Source: Dermacentor variabilis (lineage: Eukaryota > Arthropoda > Arachnida > Ixodida > Ixodidae). From it: a stretch of DNA of 64,000 nucleotides. The stretch is from assembly GCF_050947875.1 (NCBI RefSeq), contig NC_134568.1, positions 252,287,267 through 252,351,266 of the forward strand. Reading direction: 5' to 3'. The notes below the pieces were generated by a model. It was given only the letters and a program-made list of their open reading frames with translations. It was not told where the DNA came from and searched no databases. This document shows, piece after piece, positions 51,986-62,295 of the stretch (its first letter is position 1; the number at the start of each line of letters is the position of its first letter). The translations under genes were made by a program, and so were the position numbers.

Positions 51986-52148
51986 CTTTGTTTCAAACAT
52001 CGAAGTTCAACCAGACCACAACTATGACAGTGACATGCATAACCGACCCTACGGACCGACATGTGCACCACCGTGCCTACTGCATTTCTCATATAGCAAG
52101 ACGCCATTCGAGACCATACACTTGCAGGCGACGTCCTACATCTATCAA

Positions 52149-53340
52149 CTAATAACTGGGTGCCACCTGCGGGTTTCGTGAAATATAACGGTGGTATACG
52201 AAGCCTTTGGTGTTGAATGCCTCCAGCTCAACAAAGTGACGAAGAAGGACGTTTATATCCTTCCACGCGTCGAGGACTGTTTCCACCATTTTCGGCACGT
52301 CTGTTTCTTTTTTTCCCCTCATCAGCACGTATCCGCAGCAACTGGTAGCTTGTAAGAAATAGTAACCGCAACCTAAAACAAAAAACGGAATCATTTCGTC
52401 TGAGAGAAAGTACAATACGAAATTATGGCGATTCCATTCGAATTATGCCCAGAGCCTAATGCTTTTGAGTGCGTGATGAACAAGTTTTTATACGAGGGCT
52501 GGAGTGGCACTAACGCCCTGTATGTTTAGCGAGACAGTGGTGTTTTCCCAACTTTTCAGCATGACCTCCCCAGTGACTACAAATGCCATGCCTAACACAA
52601 ATCGAAGGGCCAGCCCGTTTTTAGGGCCCTAAAAATGCCTGCGCCAATGTGAACGTTTTGCGAACTGTTTGGTGTGGGGTCATTCAAGGCCATACCTTTA
52701 AAGCCATACTTGTTGCCGGCTTTCCAAGACCGACGAACAAAAGTGACATTCGGCAATGTTACTGTATCTCCGTACTCTACGTACTCTTGGCAACAATTTC
52801 TTTGATGAAAGCCGTACCGCGAAGCACGAAATTCTGTTGGTTTAGGTAGAGAGCCAATGGGATGCGTTCTACGAGCTCCACAAAGGTTAGCAAACGCCTT
52901 GCGTTCTGGAACACTTCGACGAATCAAGCGCTATTGCATTTCACACGGATGCCAGGAACATTGTCCTCGATGCATTACTTGTGCATTAGCAAGATAGAGC
53001 TGAGCGAGTGGTCGTGTGCCGCGAGCTGCAATCTGCCTGTGTCTAAAGGATTGAATCTCACGACAAAGAAGAATGTTTGGCGGTTGTGTGAACAATTGCA
53101 ACGATATGCCCAACTTTCTACGGCCAGCCATTAGAGCTTTGGCAGAACAACGATCCTTGTGCGAGCTCGCCAAACAGAAAGGAGAGTGTGGCCGTGTTGC
53201 ACGCTGCAGTCTTTGGTTGCAATAACAAGTCATGGTCGCATTTGGCGAGTGCATAGATCGACGCTGGATCCGTAGTCGACCTACTCGACGTCGGTGAAGC
53301 AGATATATTTCCCTCCGCCATCCTCGTTCCGACAAAGCCG
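52149..53340 (-). pseudogene. Unidentified decayed coding sequence
   Basis: Down the minus strand, coding-like stretches hand over between frames: KYICFTDVE near 53300, FVEVFQNARRLLTFVELVER near 52900, LNQQNFVLRGTAFIKEIVAK near 52820, then SLLFVGLGKPATSMALKV near 52720. The last is a clean 88-codon frame at 52149-52415 ending in RNPQVAPSY and a stop. It contains a hydrophobic stretch (IPFFVLGCGYYFL). The pieces read like one protein broken by frameshifts. I do not recognise the family. It could be a transposon, viral-derived or host pseudogene. Confidence 0.3.
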
Positions 53341-54777
53341 ATCGTCAGCGAAAAAATCCACAAATGCGGCCACTCATCGACTCCCTTGAAATTAGCATAC
53401 TGGAAAATCCAATCAACGTTTGTTTCTACGCTACGTTCGTTTCTTCAGCGCCATTCACTCCTGCACAAACTTTCAGAAACGAACAAAGGCGCCTGCCTCA
53501 TTGCAATACAACGCCGTTGCTCAGTAACGAGCTCTTGCGCACCCCTCACGACGAGCGGGAGCTCGTCGCAAGAAGTGCATGAGAGATGCGACAAACATTT
53601 GGCAGTCACATCCACGTGCGCACACGGCGTAAGTACTTCAAGCCCGCTGGCTTCTTGCATCCTTCGTTCGTTCCCTTTCAATATAGTCGCGCTTTATTCG
53701 CTGCTCTTACAACCACCCTTGCGTTGTCAGTGACAGATTGTGCTGAACAGCTTTTCGCCCGACGCTTCGAAACCTATTTGGATCGACATTGGTTCGCCTA
53801 TGGCACTGCTGTACAAGTAATCACCGCCACTCTCTGCTTCCCGCAAAAACATCGCCCAACTTTCACTGCGGGTGGCGCCAAATTGGCTCGATGTGCTCAA
53901 GATCCGCGCGAGCATACGCGGATGTATGTGCGCTATCACCAATGCAAAGACGGCCACCGATACAACCTTAACGCCACTGAGACTTCACGTATCAGCCTGG
54001 TGCTAAAGCATACGGGGAGACACCTATTCGCTAGCGCGTTACATTGGGGGAGCTTTGACGTCGATATTTTGCCCTTTATCTGGCACTTCACTAGGTTAGA
54101 GACGTCACATACCAAGGCCTTGCTGAGGGGGACGCAAAGGCCGCCACTGACGTATACCCCGGCAACGAGGTGATGTTTACGGTGCCAGGTTGAAGGCACG
54201 TTATCCCCGCTGGCAGCAGCACAAGTCGCTCACCAGCTACCGGCTTTCCTTTTTGCCTCATTGTATGCCTTTGCTGGCCACCAAGACGATGCTACAAGGT
54301 AAGCGGTTAATGTCATTGTCAAGCAGCAAATACAACGCGCGTGCTCTAGTATACCGGGGACAAAACAATTTCCCGTACTGCTGCTGACTGCGACCGCACG
54401 CACTCGCATTAATTTTGGCACAGCTTGAAAAGCAACTTGCTCTGCAGAATGGCACCGAATATTGGTTTCGGCAAGCGACTAAGTCACTAAAACGGAAACA
54501 ATGCAACGTCAACTGAGCCACAACAGCAAACTCCTGATGTTAGCCAAAGCAGATAAATTACTGCAAATAGCAACACGTAAGGAAAAAATAAATAGAATGA
54601 GTAAATAAATGCATAGATGAGTATATGAAAACAAACAGTGACGAACGATATAGCATAAGTAACGTTAAAACACGCATGACAATGCCCACGTGTGCACAAA
54701 GTAAAAACACGGAGTAGAAGAAGTAACAGCACTGCAAGGTTCAAATGACTATCATGTATGGCCAGACCTGCTCCGTT
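53341..54777. other. Non-coding DNA, uncertain
   Basis: Contains a 195-codon plus-strand frame (53586-54173) and minus-strand frames over the same bases. No domain was recognised in any. The minus-strand pieces could be the upstream part of the decayed sequence at 52149-53340. AT-rich from 54.5 kb. Confidence 0.3.
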
Positions 54778-56607
54778 GAGTCGTCTCACAAGTTAGGCAT
54801 GTTTATGCGCACTCGCACCACCCACAACACAACACCAGTAGCTGAACAAGAACTCTCGTCGGAGCACAGGAACTTACGCTGCAGCACTGGCCAAACGCCG
54901 CATACCTTACGAGTCTGCAGGGGGACAGAAACAATCCAGAAGACGAGCGGACTTGCTGTCTAGAGTCGTCTCACAAATTAGGCATGTTTGTGCGCACTCG
55001 CATCACCCACAACACAACACCAATAGCTGAACAAGAACTCTCGTCGGAGCACAGGAACTTACGCCGCATACCTAACGAGTCTGCAGGGGGACAGAAACAA
55101 TGCAGAAGAAGAGCGCACTTAATTGCTCCCTTGAGTCGGCTCACAAATTAGGCATGTTTATGCGCACTTGCACCACCCACAACACAACACCAATAGTTGA
55201 ACAAGAACTCTCGTCGGAGTACAGGAACTTACGCCGCATACCTTACCAGTCTGCAGGGGGACAGAAACAATCCAGAAGACGAGCGGACTTGCTGTCTTGA
55301 GTCGTCTCACAAGTTAGGCATGTTTATGCGCACTCGCACCACCCACAACACAACACCAGTAGCTGAACAAGAACTCTCGTCGGAGCACAGGAACTTACGC
55401 TGCAGCACTGGCCAAACGCCGCATACCTTACGAGTCTGCAGGGGGACAGAAACAATCCAGAAGACGAGCGGACTTGCTGTCTTGAGTCGTCTCACAAATT
55501 AGGCATGTTTATGCGCACTCGCACCACCCACAACACAACACCAATAGCTGAACAAGAACTCTCGTCGGAGCACAGGAACTTACGCCGCATACCTAACGAG
55601 TCTGCAGGGGGACAGAAACAATGCAGAAGAAGAGCGCACTTGCTGTCTTGAGTCGTCTCACAAGTTAGGCATGTTTATGCGCACTCGCACCACCCACAAC
55701 ACAACACCAGTAGCTGAACAAGAACTCTCGTCGGAGCACAGGAACTTACGCTGCAGCACTGGCCAAACGCCGCATACCTTACGAGTCTGCAGGGGGACAG
55801 AAACAATCCAGAAGACGAGCGGACTTGCTGTCTTGAGTCGTCTCACAAATTAGGCATGTTTATGCGCACTCGCACCACCCACAACACAACACCAATAGCT
55901 GAACAAGAACTCTCGTCGGAGCACAGGAACTTACGCCGCATACCTAACGAGTCTGCAGGGGGACAGAAACAATGCAGAAGAAGAGCGCACTTAATTGCTC
56001 CCTTGAGTCGGCTCACAAATTAGGCATGTTTATGCGCACTTGCACCACCCACAACACAACACCAATAGTTGAACAAGAACTCTCGTCGGAGTACAGGAAC
56101 TTACGCCGCATACCTTACCAGTCTGCAGGGGGACAGAAACAATCCAGAAGACGAGCGGACTTGCTGTCTTGAGTCGTCTCACAAGTTAGGCATGTTTATG
56201 CGCACTCGCACCACCCACAACACAACACCAGTAGCTGAACAAGAACTCTCGTCGGAGCACAGGAACTTACGCTGCAGCACTGGCCAAACGCCGCATACCT
56301 TACGAGTCTGCAGGGGGACAGAAACAATCCAGAAGACGAGCGGACTTGCTGTCTTGAGTCGTCTCACAAATTAGGCATGTTTATGGGCACTCGCACCATC
56401 CATAACACAACACCAGTAGCTGAACAAGAACTCTCGTCGGAGTACAGGAACTTACGCCGCAGTACTGGCCAAACGCCGCATACCTTACACTCTGCTGGGG
56501 GACAGAAACAATCCAGAAGACGAGCTGACTTGCTGTCTTGAGTCGTCTCACAAATTAGGCATGTTTATGCGCACTCGCACCACCCACAACACCAATAGTT
56601 GAAGAAC
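54778..56607. repeat. Satellite array with higher-order repeat
   Basis: Unit starts, marked by gagtcg(t/g)ctcacaa, lie at 54778, 54963, 55133, 55299, 55484, 55650, 55835, 56005, 56171, 56356 and 56540. The spacings are 185, 170, 166, 185, 166, 185, 170, 166, 185 and 184 bp. Long units differ from short ones mainly by a 19-bp block (tgcagcactggccaaacgc). Five units (166+185+166+185+170) make an 872-bp higher-order period. The segment at about 55100-55500 recurs almost identically at 55972-56374. Unit lengths are not multiples of three and the repeated frames are artefacts. The array lies 320 bp beyond the stop codon of the MULE-YqaJ gene. Confidence 0.93.
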
Positions 56608-56926
56608 AAAGCTTCGGAGAACAGATGTACACTGCACATTTAGCAGCACTGAAACTTCAGCACACCACGAATGTCACTGGCATGCCCCAAACATCGCTCC
56701 ACGCTGTTCATACTGGTGGGCATTTATGTAATTGTAATACTGGATGCGTACAGGGACATCCCACGCGGCGTTGCCTATGTGACTTTCGCTTGCTGCAGTC
56801 ATCGTGCTTGCTCACACTCGTCATAGTGCCCTTGAAGTTCTCCGCACCTGTCGAGCATATATACACTATGTAGTGTATTACGTCCTGCTCCTCCCTCGCC
56901 TCTACACCGAACTCATTTGCGTCCAT
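56608..56926. other. 3' flank of the MULE-YqaJ gene
   Basis: Sequence between the satellite and the stop codon, presumably holding the 3' untranslated region of the minus-strand gene. No polyadenylation signal was identified with confidence. Confidence 0.35.
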
Positions 56927-58750
56927 CTATGTGCCAGTCGCTTGCTTCTTCAATTGCCGCTTTTGTGCCTCACAAATATACGAGGGCACTCGTACGGGCA
57001 GGCTGCGCGGTACCCGTGGGTCAACCAGTTCTGGCACAAGGCAAAACCGGTAAAACCTACTCAAGAGCGGCAACATGTGGTCACTCCAGAAGTTGTCATC
57101 TCTTGCTATCTCCTGCACAAACAGACTTTTCTCCGTTCTCACAACGAAGAAGCAAGCTTGTCTCTCAGTTATATTGAGCTGCCCTTGGATTTGATACCAA
57201 TAATCGCTTCTGGGTTTTAGTGCAATGTTGCCACTTCTGTCGATGGTCATGTAATGTAGCTTTTTTTGCTCCATTGCTTCGGCGATGGTCATGGTGCTAG
57301 CTGACTTCGGGCACTTCACTTCGACAACTTTGTCCTTTCCTACTAGGCCATCAGGGCTTGCAGCCAAGTAGCAGTGCGCAGGGTGGACAAACAAACCGCA
57401 CTTTTGCACCTGGACCCCCAGATGCTCCTCCAGCTCCTGAATGGCTAGTGCTTCGTGTTGTCGGCCGAAGCGCATTGCGTCAGTATCCACAGAACTATAC
57501 AAGAGCGCGCGCACGGTCTTCTCGCAGCTGGTATGCTCTCTCATTTTGCATACCCTGCCGAAAGAAGAAGCGGTCAGGCGCTTCCTTCGCTCCTGGAACC
57601 ACACTGGGCTCTCGGCCTGTCCTCTCGTGTCTCGTTCGAGTTGTTCTCGTTGCGCTTGCGACAGCTCGAGAGTCTCCAGAAAGGTCTCGCATGCCGCTGC
57701 GAAGCGTTCTTCTGCCATGTCGGGTCTCTGTGCGTTCGGGCCGTAATCATGATCCGCGTTCGCATTTTTATGCGACAGCGGGTCCTCTCCGTGGGTACTC
57801 CGTGCCCTTGATCTTGCGGCGATTTTGTGACCAAGAGTTCTGGTCAGTCGCGCTTCCTTGCTCTTTACGTGGGCTTTTGTCCATCGCCCTGGGCTGCTTC
57901 TGTACATGCTCTTATGTAGCACACGGTGATAGCCTCCTCGAGCATTGAACGATACTGCCGCACCGAGGCATCTTGTGTTGTACGAACGCCTCTGGCAGAA
58001 GTTTACGCGTTTGCCTCCGACAAACTTTGCAACCACCGAGTTGAAGTGTTCCGCGGCATTGTTGTCCACGTCGTGTATCAGGCTGAACGAGTTGTCAGCC
58101 ACTCGATTCATTGCTACGAGTATTTCTTCATACACGCCCGTGGACCGCAACTCGGGAACTCGGTTAAATTCGTCATTTTTTGGGCCGGAACAGAAGTAAG
58201 TCGCACAGTTCTGGTGCTCGCCGAACACGTGGCTTGGTCCGTTTCTTATGTCGGCCTCGAGTTGTCTAATTTTCTGATGCAGAGGGCCGTCCTGCGAACT
58301 GCGGTATCTTATTGCAGAGGCGACGCCACTGCGCAGCCGCACTGCTGCCTGAAGCAGGAGCACCTTTTGGGAGGATGGCAGCCTTTGCGGTCTTTTTCTC
58401 TGGGCAATGTCTCTGATGCAGCCTGAGTAGTTCCGCAGGACATGATTGCGGCATTCCACCTTCTGCACAATGTGGTGGCCATACGGTGCTGCTTCTAGTA
58501 CGCACTTGTAAGTGCTAGAGTCACCGTCGGCTATCAGCCTAGTGTATTTTAGGCCGTGGATGTCCAGGCTGCGACGAAAGCCTTCGACAATTATGTCGCG
58601 CTCCATGCTCGTCGAGCTACCACGCCAATTTCGGTAGCAAGTGTGCTCCCTCGGTCCTCCAATGACCTTTGCCCTTGCGCAAAACGTGCAAAATTTATTT
58701 CGCACGCCTACGAAAAGGACCTTCTTCGTCCGGAATCCGATGATGGCAGC
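56927..58750 (-). CDS. Terminal exon: MULE transposase domain fused to YqaJ-like nuclease
   Basis: The only long intact frame in the window. It stays open from 58786, but a strong acceptor (ttccttttttgcccag) ends at 58751, so the exon probably starts at Ala (AAIIGFRTKKVLF), giving about 607 codons. Numbering from Met at 58786: residues 13-300 resemble Mutator-like transposases, with CxxC plus HxxC zinc-like ligands (33-50), ADGDSSTY with acidic residues at 87 and 89, CRNHVLRNY (112-120) and DNNAAEHFNS (241-250, candidate catalytic Glu 246). Residues 395-560 match the YqaJ/lambda-exonuclease fold: RLTASSFG (403-410), Glu 445, SPDG (Asp 479), VEVKCP (Glu 489, Lys 491) and QIQGQL (532-537), the full PD-(D/E)XK set. 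The exon with the first transposase aspartate (DGxW-type) was not found upstream, so the gene may be partial. Could be a live transposon gene, a young relic or a domesticated gene. Confidence 0.8.
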   Translation of the reverse strand, partial: AAIIGFRTKKVLFVGVRNKFCTFCARAKVIGGPREHTCYRNWRGSSTSMERDIIVEGFRRSLDIHGLKYTRLIADGDSSTYKCVLEAAPYGHHIVQKVECRNHVLRNYSGCIRDIAQRKRPQRLPSSQKVLLLQAAVRLRSGVASAIRYRSSQDGPLHQKIRQLEADIRNGPSHVFGEHQNCATYFCSGPKNDEFNRVPELRSTGVYEEILVAMNRVADNSFSLIHDVDNNAAEHFNSVVAKFVGGKRVNFCQRRSYNTRCLGAAVSFNARGGYHRVLHKSMYRSSPGRWTKAHVKSKEARLTRTLGHKIAARSRARSTHGEDPLSHKNANADHDYGPNAQRPDMAEERFAAACETFLETLELSQAQREQLERDTRGQAESPVWFQERRKRLTASSFGRVCKMREHTSCEKTVRALLYSSVDTDAMRFGRQHEALAIQELEEHLGVQVQKCGLFVHPAHCYLAASPDGLVGKDKVVEVKCPKSASTMTIAEAMEQKKLHYMTIDRSGNIALKPRSDYWYQIQGQLNITERQACFFVVRTEKSLFVQEIARDDNFWSDHMLPLLSRFYRFCLVPELVDPRVPRSLPVRVPSYICEAQKRQLKKQATGT

Positions 58751-60095
58751 CTGGGCAAAAAAGGAAGGGTAGTGACTATCAACCATTTTATATTGTGTGA
58801 AAAACGAGCGATCCTTTCAATTTGCGCATCTGCGACCGGAAGTGCAGGAAATGAAAAAAAAATGTGCCTTATTATGGGTAACCGCTTGCATGAACGAGTT
58901 CTTCGGAGTACCCTCAACGGATAGGGGCGCCACCGAATATGACCATGCCAGTTTCTGGCGGCTGCAGTTACTATCGACTTACAACCCGAAAATAAAAGCA
59001 ACATTTCTTCAAGATGACGTTGTGCAATAGGTGGAAACTGTGCAAGGAGAAATAAGAACAGCCTCATTCCGTTTCAATCCTCCATGGGGAGACGTGAAAT
59101 TATGCACGAATTCAGGGCAGGTTACACTGATGCAACAAATGCGCATTTCCTAGATGTAATGCATTTACATCATCACTGTTTTTGTTAGACGAAAGGAAAA
59201 TCTGATGCACCACGAAAAGAAGCAGCACAATAAATGGTATTTGAAATCTGTCTAGAGAAATGTCCTTTTAATAGCGATAAAGCTTTGTCATTTGAGCTAC
59301 CTCGTTATGGAAATGTGCACGTTCCCTTCGTTTTTCAACATATATGCAGTTGTAGATCTTGCAAGTGAAAAGTAAACAACTTTGCGAAAATTTACGCTGT
59401 ATGCGTACGCTCACCGATGCACGTTCTGCGTGGCTTGTGCTTTCACGAAAAAGCAGGTTGTGAATGACGCGCTCTGCAAGTACACGTGCTGACTAATGGT
59501 GATGACGAGCACATCCAGGTCGTTCTGCCGATGACAAGCAGCTAGTGTGCTAAGGAAAACTTAAACTATATCAACTATTCATTGATGGAGGGCATAGTGT
59601 GATCTGGAGTGAGGCGTAGTGGAAAGAACAACTCTGAGAAAATCTTGTACAGTGTGCTAAACGCAACGTTGCAATTGTCTTTCATTAACCCGACGTTACG
59701 TCGACATTTATATATTATTTTTCACTTGTTTCGCTTGTAACTTATTTCGATGTTGGTACTACGCACCCTCACCGTCACATTAACCAGCGCATAGTCAGTG
59801 CGACAATGTAAGAAACGCTTATACCAAACGCTCTTCACATTCCTGTTACAAAGGGTACACGTATTCAGTTTCACTAACAAGTACCTTTCTTTAATAAGAA
59901 CAATTACATTACTATTCACACACAATTTTTCTTGTATTAAAATGGTGCAACAGTTCATTATAAGGAATTAGCTATTTCATTCACTGATCAAGTGTGTCAT
60001 ATGTTTGTCCACGTCATAGCACCGTATACAGTCTCAACCATTCAGTAACGGTCGCGCACAGGCACGTGTACGCCCAAAGGATGGCCCGAGCCCCT
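58751..60095. other. Upstream flank or intron of the MULE-YqaJ gene
   Basis: The minus-strand acceptor of the terminal exon lies at 58751-58766. I looked on the minus strand over 58790-59060 for an upstream exon with the expected DG(C/S)W block and saw none. From 59.1 kb it is AT-rich with nothing recognised. Confidence 0.4.
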
Positions 60096-60107
60096 CCCCC
60101 CCCCCCC
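60096..60107 (+). repeat. Poly-C tract
   Basis: Twelve C in a run, followed by further C-rich sequence to about 60145. A similar 13-C run is at 61873-61885. Confidence 0.9.
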
Positions 60108-60369
60108 AACCCCACATTAAGCGGCATCCCCCCCCCTTCCTGCCCACGCCACCACTTCTCAGACACATTCCTAGAGCGCCGACAAATCAATCTATTCGGC
60201 GGTCAAGATGTCGCTGCCTTTTACAAGGAAAGCTGTGTACGACTAACCTTCCGCAGTTTTTCCAGCGTCCGCCATCAGAAGAAATCATCATGTGGGCTGA
60301 TCCTGGTGATAGTGCAGAAAGAGTACAAGCTCAATCGCACATACCCCTGTGGGCCGGGAACACGCGCCC

Positions 60370-60590
60370 TTCGAGATCATCCGGATGGGCCCACGTATGG
60401 AAAGTGCTTAACGCCTGCTTCACCTCCACCGCGGGTCGGCCCGGCATTGCACTATCTAGGGAATCGGCCCACGTATGGGGACTGCCTACGTCACCTCCGC
60501 CGCAGGTCGGCCCAGCCATTAGCTGTTCAGGAGGTAATGGCCCGGCTTTGTACTACCTTGGGGCCGACCCACGGCAAAGGTGTAGTACTT
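60370..60590. repeat. Degenerate tandem repeat, about 75-bp unit, 2-3 copies
   Basis: The block gggcccacgtatggaaagtg through 'caccgcgggtcggcccggcattgcactatctagg' (from about 60386) is followed by a second copy from about 60464 (ggcccacgtatggggactgc, then 'cgccgcaggtcggcccagcc'). A partial third lies from about 60540. GC-rich compared with its flanks. Confidence 0.65.
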
Positions 60591-62107
60591 CGCTTTTCGT
60601 TTGAGAGCTTTCGCTGTCGTCAGCTTCCGCTGCCATTCCATATTCACATAGTGGAATGGTCGTCAATTTTTCCTTTCCTTTTGGTAGGCAGTATGCTATT
60701 GGCAACTCCTGGGCCAGTTTTCTCCTCAGTTCGGTGCCCGCGCGATTAACTCGAGATGCGTTCAGTTGCCATCACCTATTCAACGATCACGCGTATCGCT
60801 GTTGCTTCGTCAGTTCAACCTTCTTTGTTTAGACTGATCCAGGGACCAACAAAGCGATTTGGTTCGTTCTCAGCCGGTCTGTGTGCTCGTGCAACGAGTT
60901 ATGGCCGGAAAAAACGCCGGTTGCCTTGAACTTTTTCTTTTCCTACAACATTTCCTCGAGTGACTGCTCGCCGCGACGCTGGCAGATCCTCAGAACCACG
61001 TAACCGCGCTATGGGTTAGTTAAGTTGGAGAATAACATAACGCGAACCAGCGTCCAATATCACAGCCTGCAATGACCGTTAAACTCATAAGCAATATGAC
61101 TGTCACCCGTTACCTCGTCTGGCGTTTCCGTAATTGTGCAGCACTGTTCCTACGAAATCGCCAACTGGAAACAAGCGAGAGAGCCAAGGCAACAACCAAG
61201 CAGGAAAAAAAAAGCGAAAATGAACAAATTTACCTGTTATGTGTGAAAATATTTATGGATATGAACATCTTTTTATTGGAAAAGGAAGCTGAGAAAACGT
61301 CGCCGAAACTGGAGAATAATGCCGTCTGTTTTAAATGATGCTTCTATAGTTATTAGTCGAGCCATCTGATGTAGCCACTTCACTGCTTTGCTAGATTGGG
61401 TGCTTTATACCCTCCGGTGGCGGCCGCAGTACGTTTAGAACCTCAGCGTCCTGCGCTCTACGCGGTTTTACGGGACTCGTGACCGCGCATCGTTACCCAA
61501 CTTCCCAAGTAACAACACCAGTCGGCTTTGGCACTCTAATTGGTAAAGCAGTAAATGAGGCATCCAAAAGAACTGTGGTTGATCCGGAAATATATACATT
61601 TCTCTACAATTCTTCCAGAGTTTATTAGAAAAACGCTACTAGAAATCTTTCCTTTACGCTTTCTCTTGTTCACTTGCTGTTGTCAGTGTTCTTCCGTTAC
61701 TTCTTTCATGCTCGAGTGCATTTGACGTGGTTCCTTGTTTGCCAAGTAAAGGAGAAGTGTAGCTCATAGGCGTTCCTGTCAGATACACCTTAGTTCAATT
61801 GTGCTTTGCGGGTTTGCGCGTCTTTATGGCGAATGGTGGGCCTTATTAAGATTTATACTACTAAAGGTACCTCCCCCCCCCCCCCTCATTTACACAGAAA
61901 GGTTACACTGGGTTGCCCCCCATCCCCCGAAAAAAAATCCTGGGTACGTGTCTGGTCGTGCATATTCCAGGTTTCACTAAATTATTCCCCTCATCCTGTA
62001 CATCTGTCTAGAGTGAACTCTTTCCGTACTGTAACAGTGACACCATAGTAGAACAATTCGATGAGTTGTAGCCGCGTTTAGAAGGGAGACATGTCAATTG
62101 ACAAATG
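60591..62107. other. Non-coding DNA, no supported gene
   Basis: Nothing recognised apart from the 13-C run at 61873-61885 and the C-rich stretch after it. Short frames look accidental. Confidence 0.4.
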
Positions 62108-62295
62108 GTACCCGCCGTGGTGGCTTAGAGGCGGCCGTATTTCGCCGAGAGTGAAATGTACGAAAGGCCCGTGCATTGTGCGTTGGCTGTACATTAAAGA
62201 GCAGGAGTCGGTCGAAACTATGCTTCATAGTTTGTGCGTCATAGTGAGATCGAGGTCTTGTCACGCGAAAACCCCGACGTTTAGGCAATTTTAAC
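62108..62295 (+). mobile_element. Decayed tRNA-derived SINE
   Basis: The head cccgccgtggtggcttagag loses most of the tRNA part and jumps to 'ggcggccgtatttcgcc'. The body continues 'gaaatgtacgaaaggcccgtg' and 'tgtacattaaagagcaggag', and the tail 'gtcacgcgaaaaccccgacg'. This matches a second tick SINE subfamily (the one with 'aggcccgtg' in the body), with an internal deletion. Confidence 0.6.

Noticed and set aside
53586..54173. 195-codon plus-strand frame
   Set aside because: No recognisable domain; competing minus-strand frames over the same bases; composition not clearly coding.
55100..56374. Identical repeated small frames in the satellite (60-101 codons)
   Set aside because: Satellite units of 166, 170 and 185 bp are not multiples of three; frames are by-products of the repeat.
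54778..56607. CRISPR-like array
   Set aside because: No short conserved repeats with unique spacers; this is a eukaryotic satellite with contiguous homologous units.
57358..58426. Plus-strand frames of 100-196 codons opposite the MULE-YqaJ exon
   Set aside because: Antisense shadows of a conserved minus-strand coding frame.
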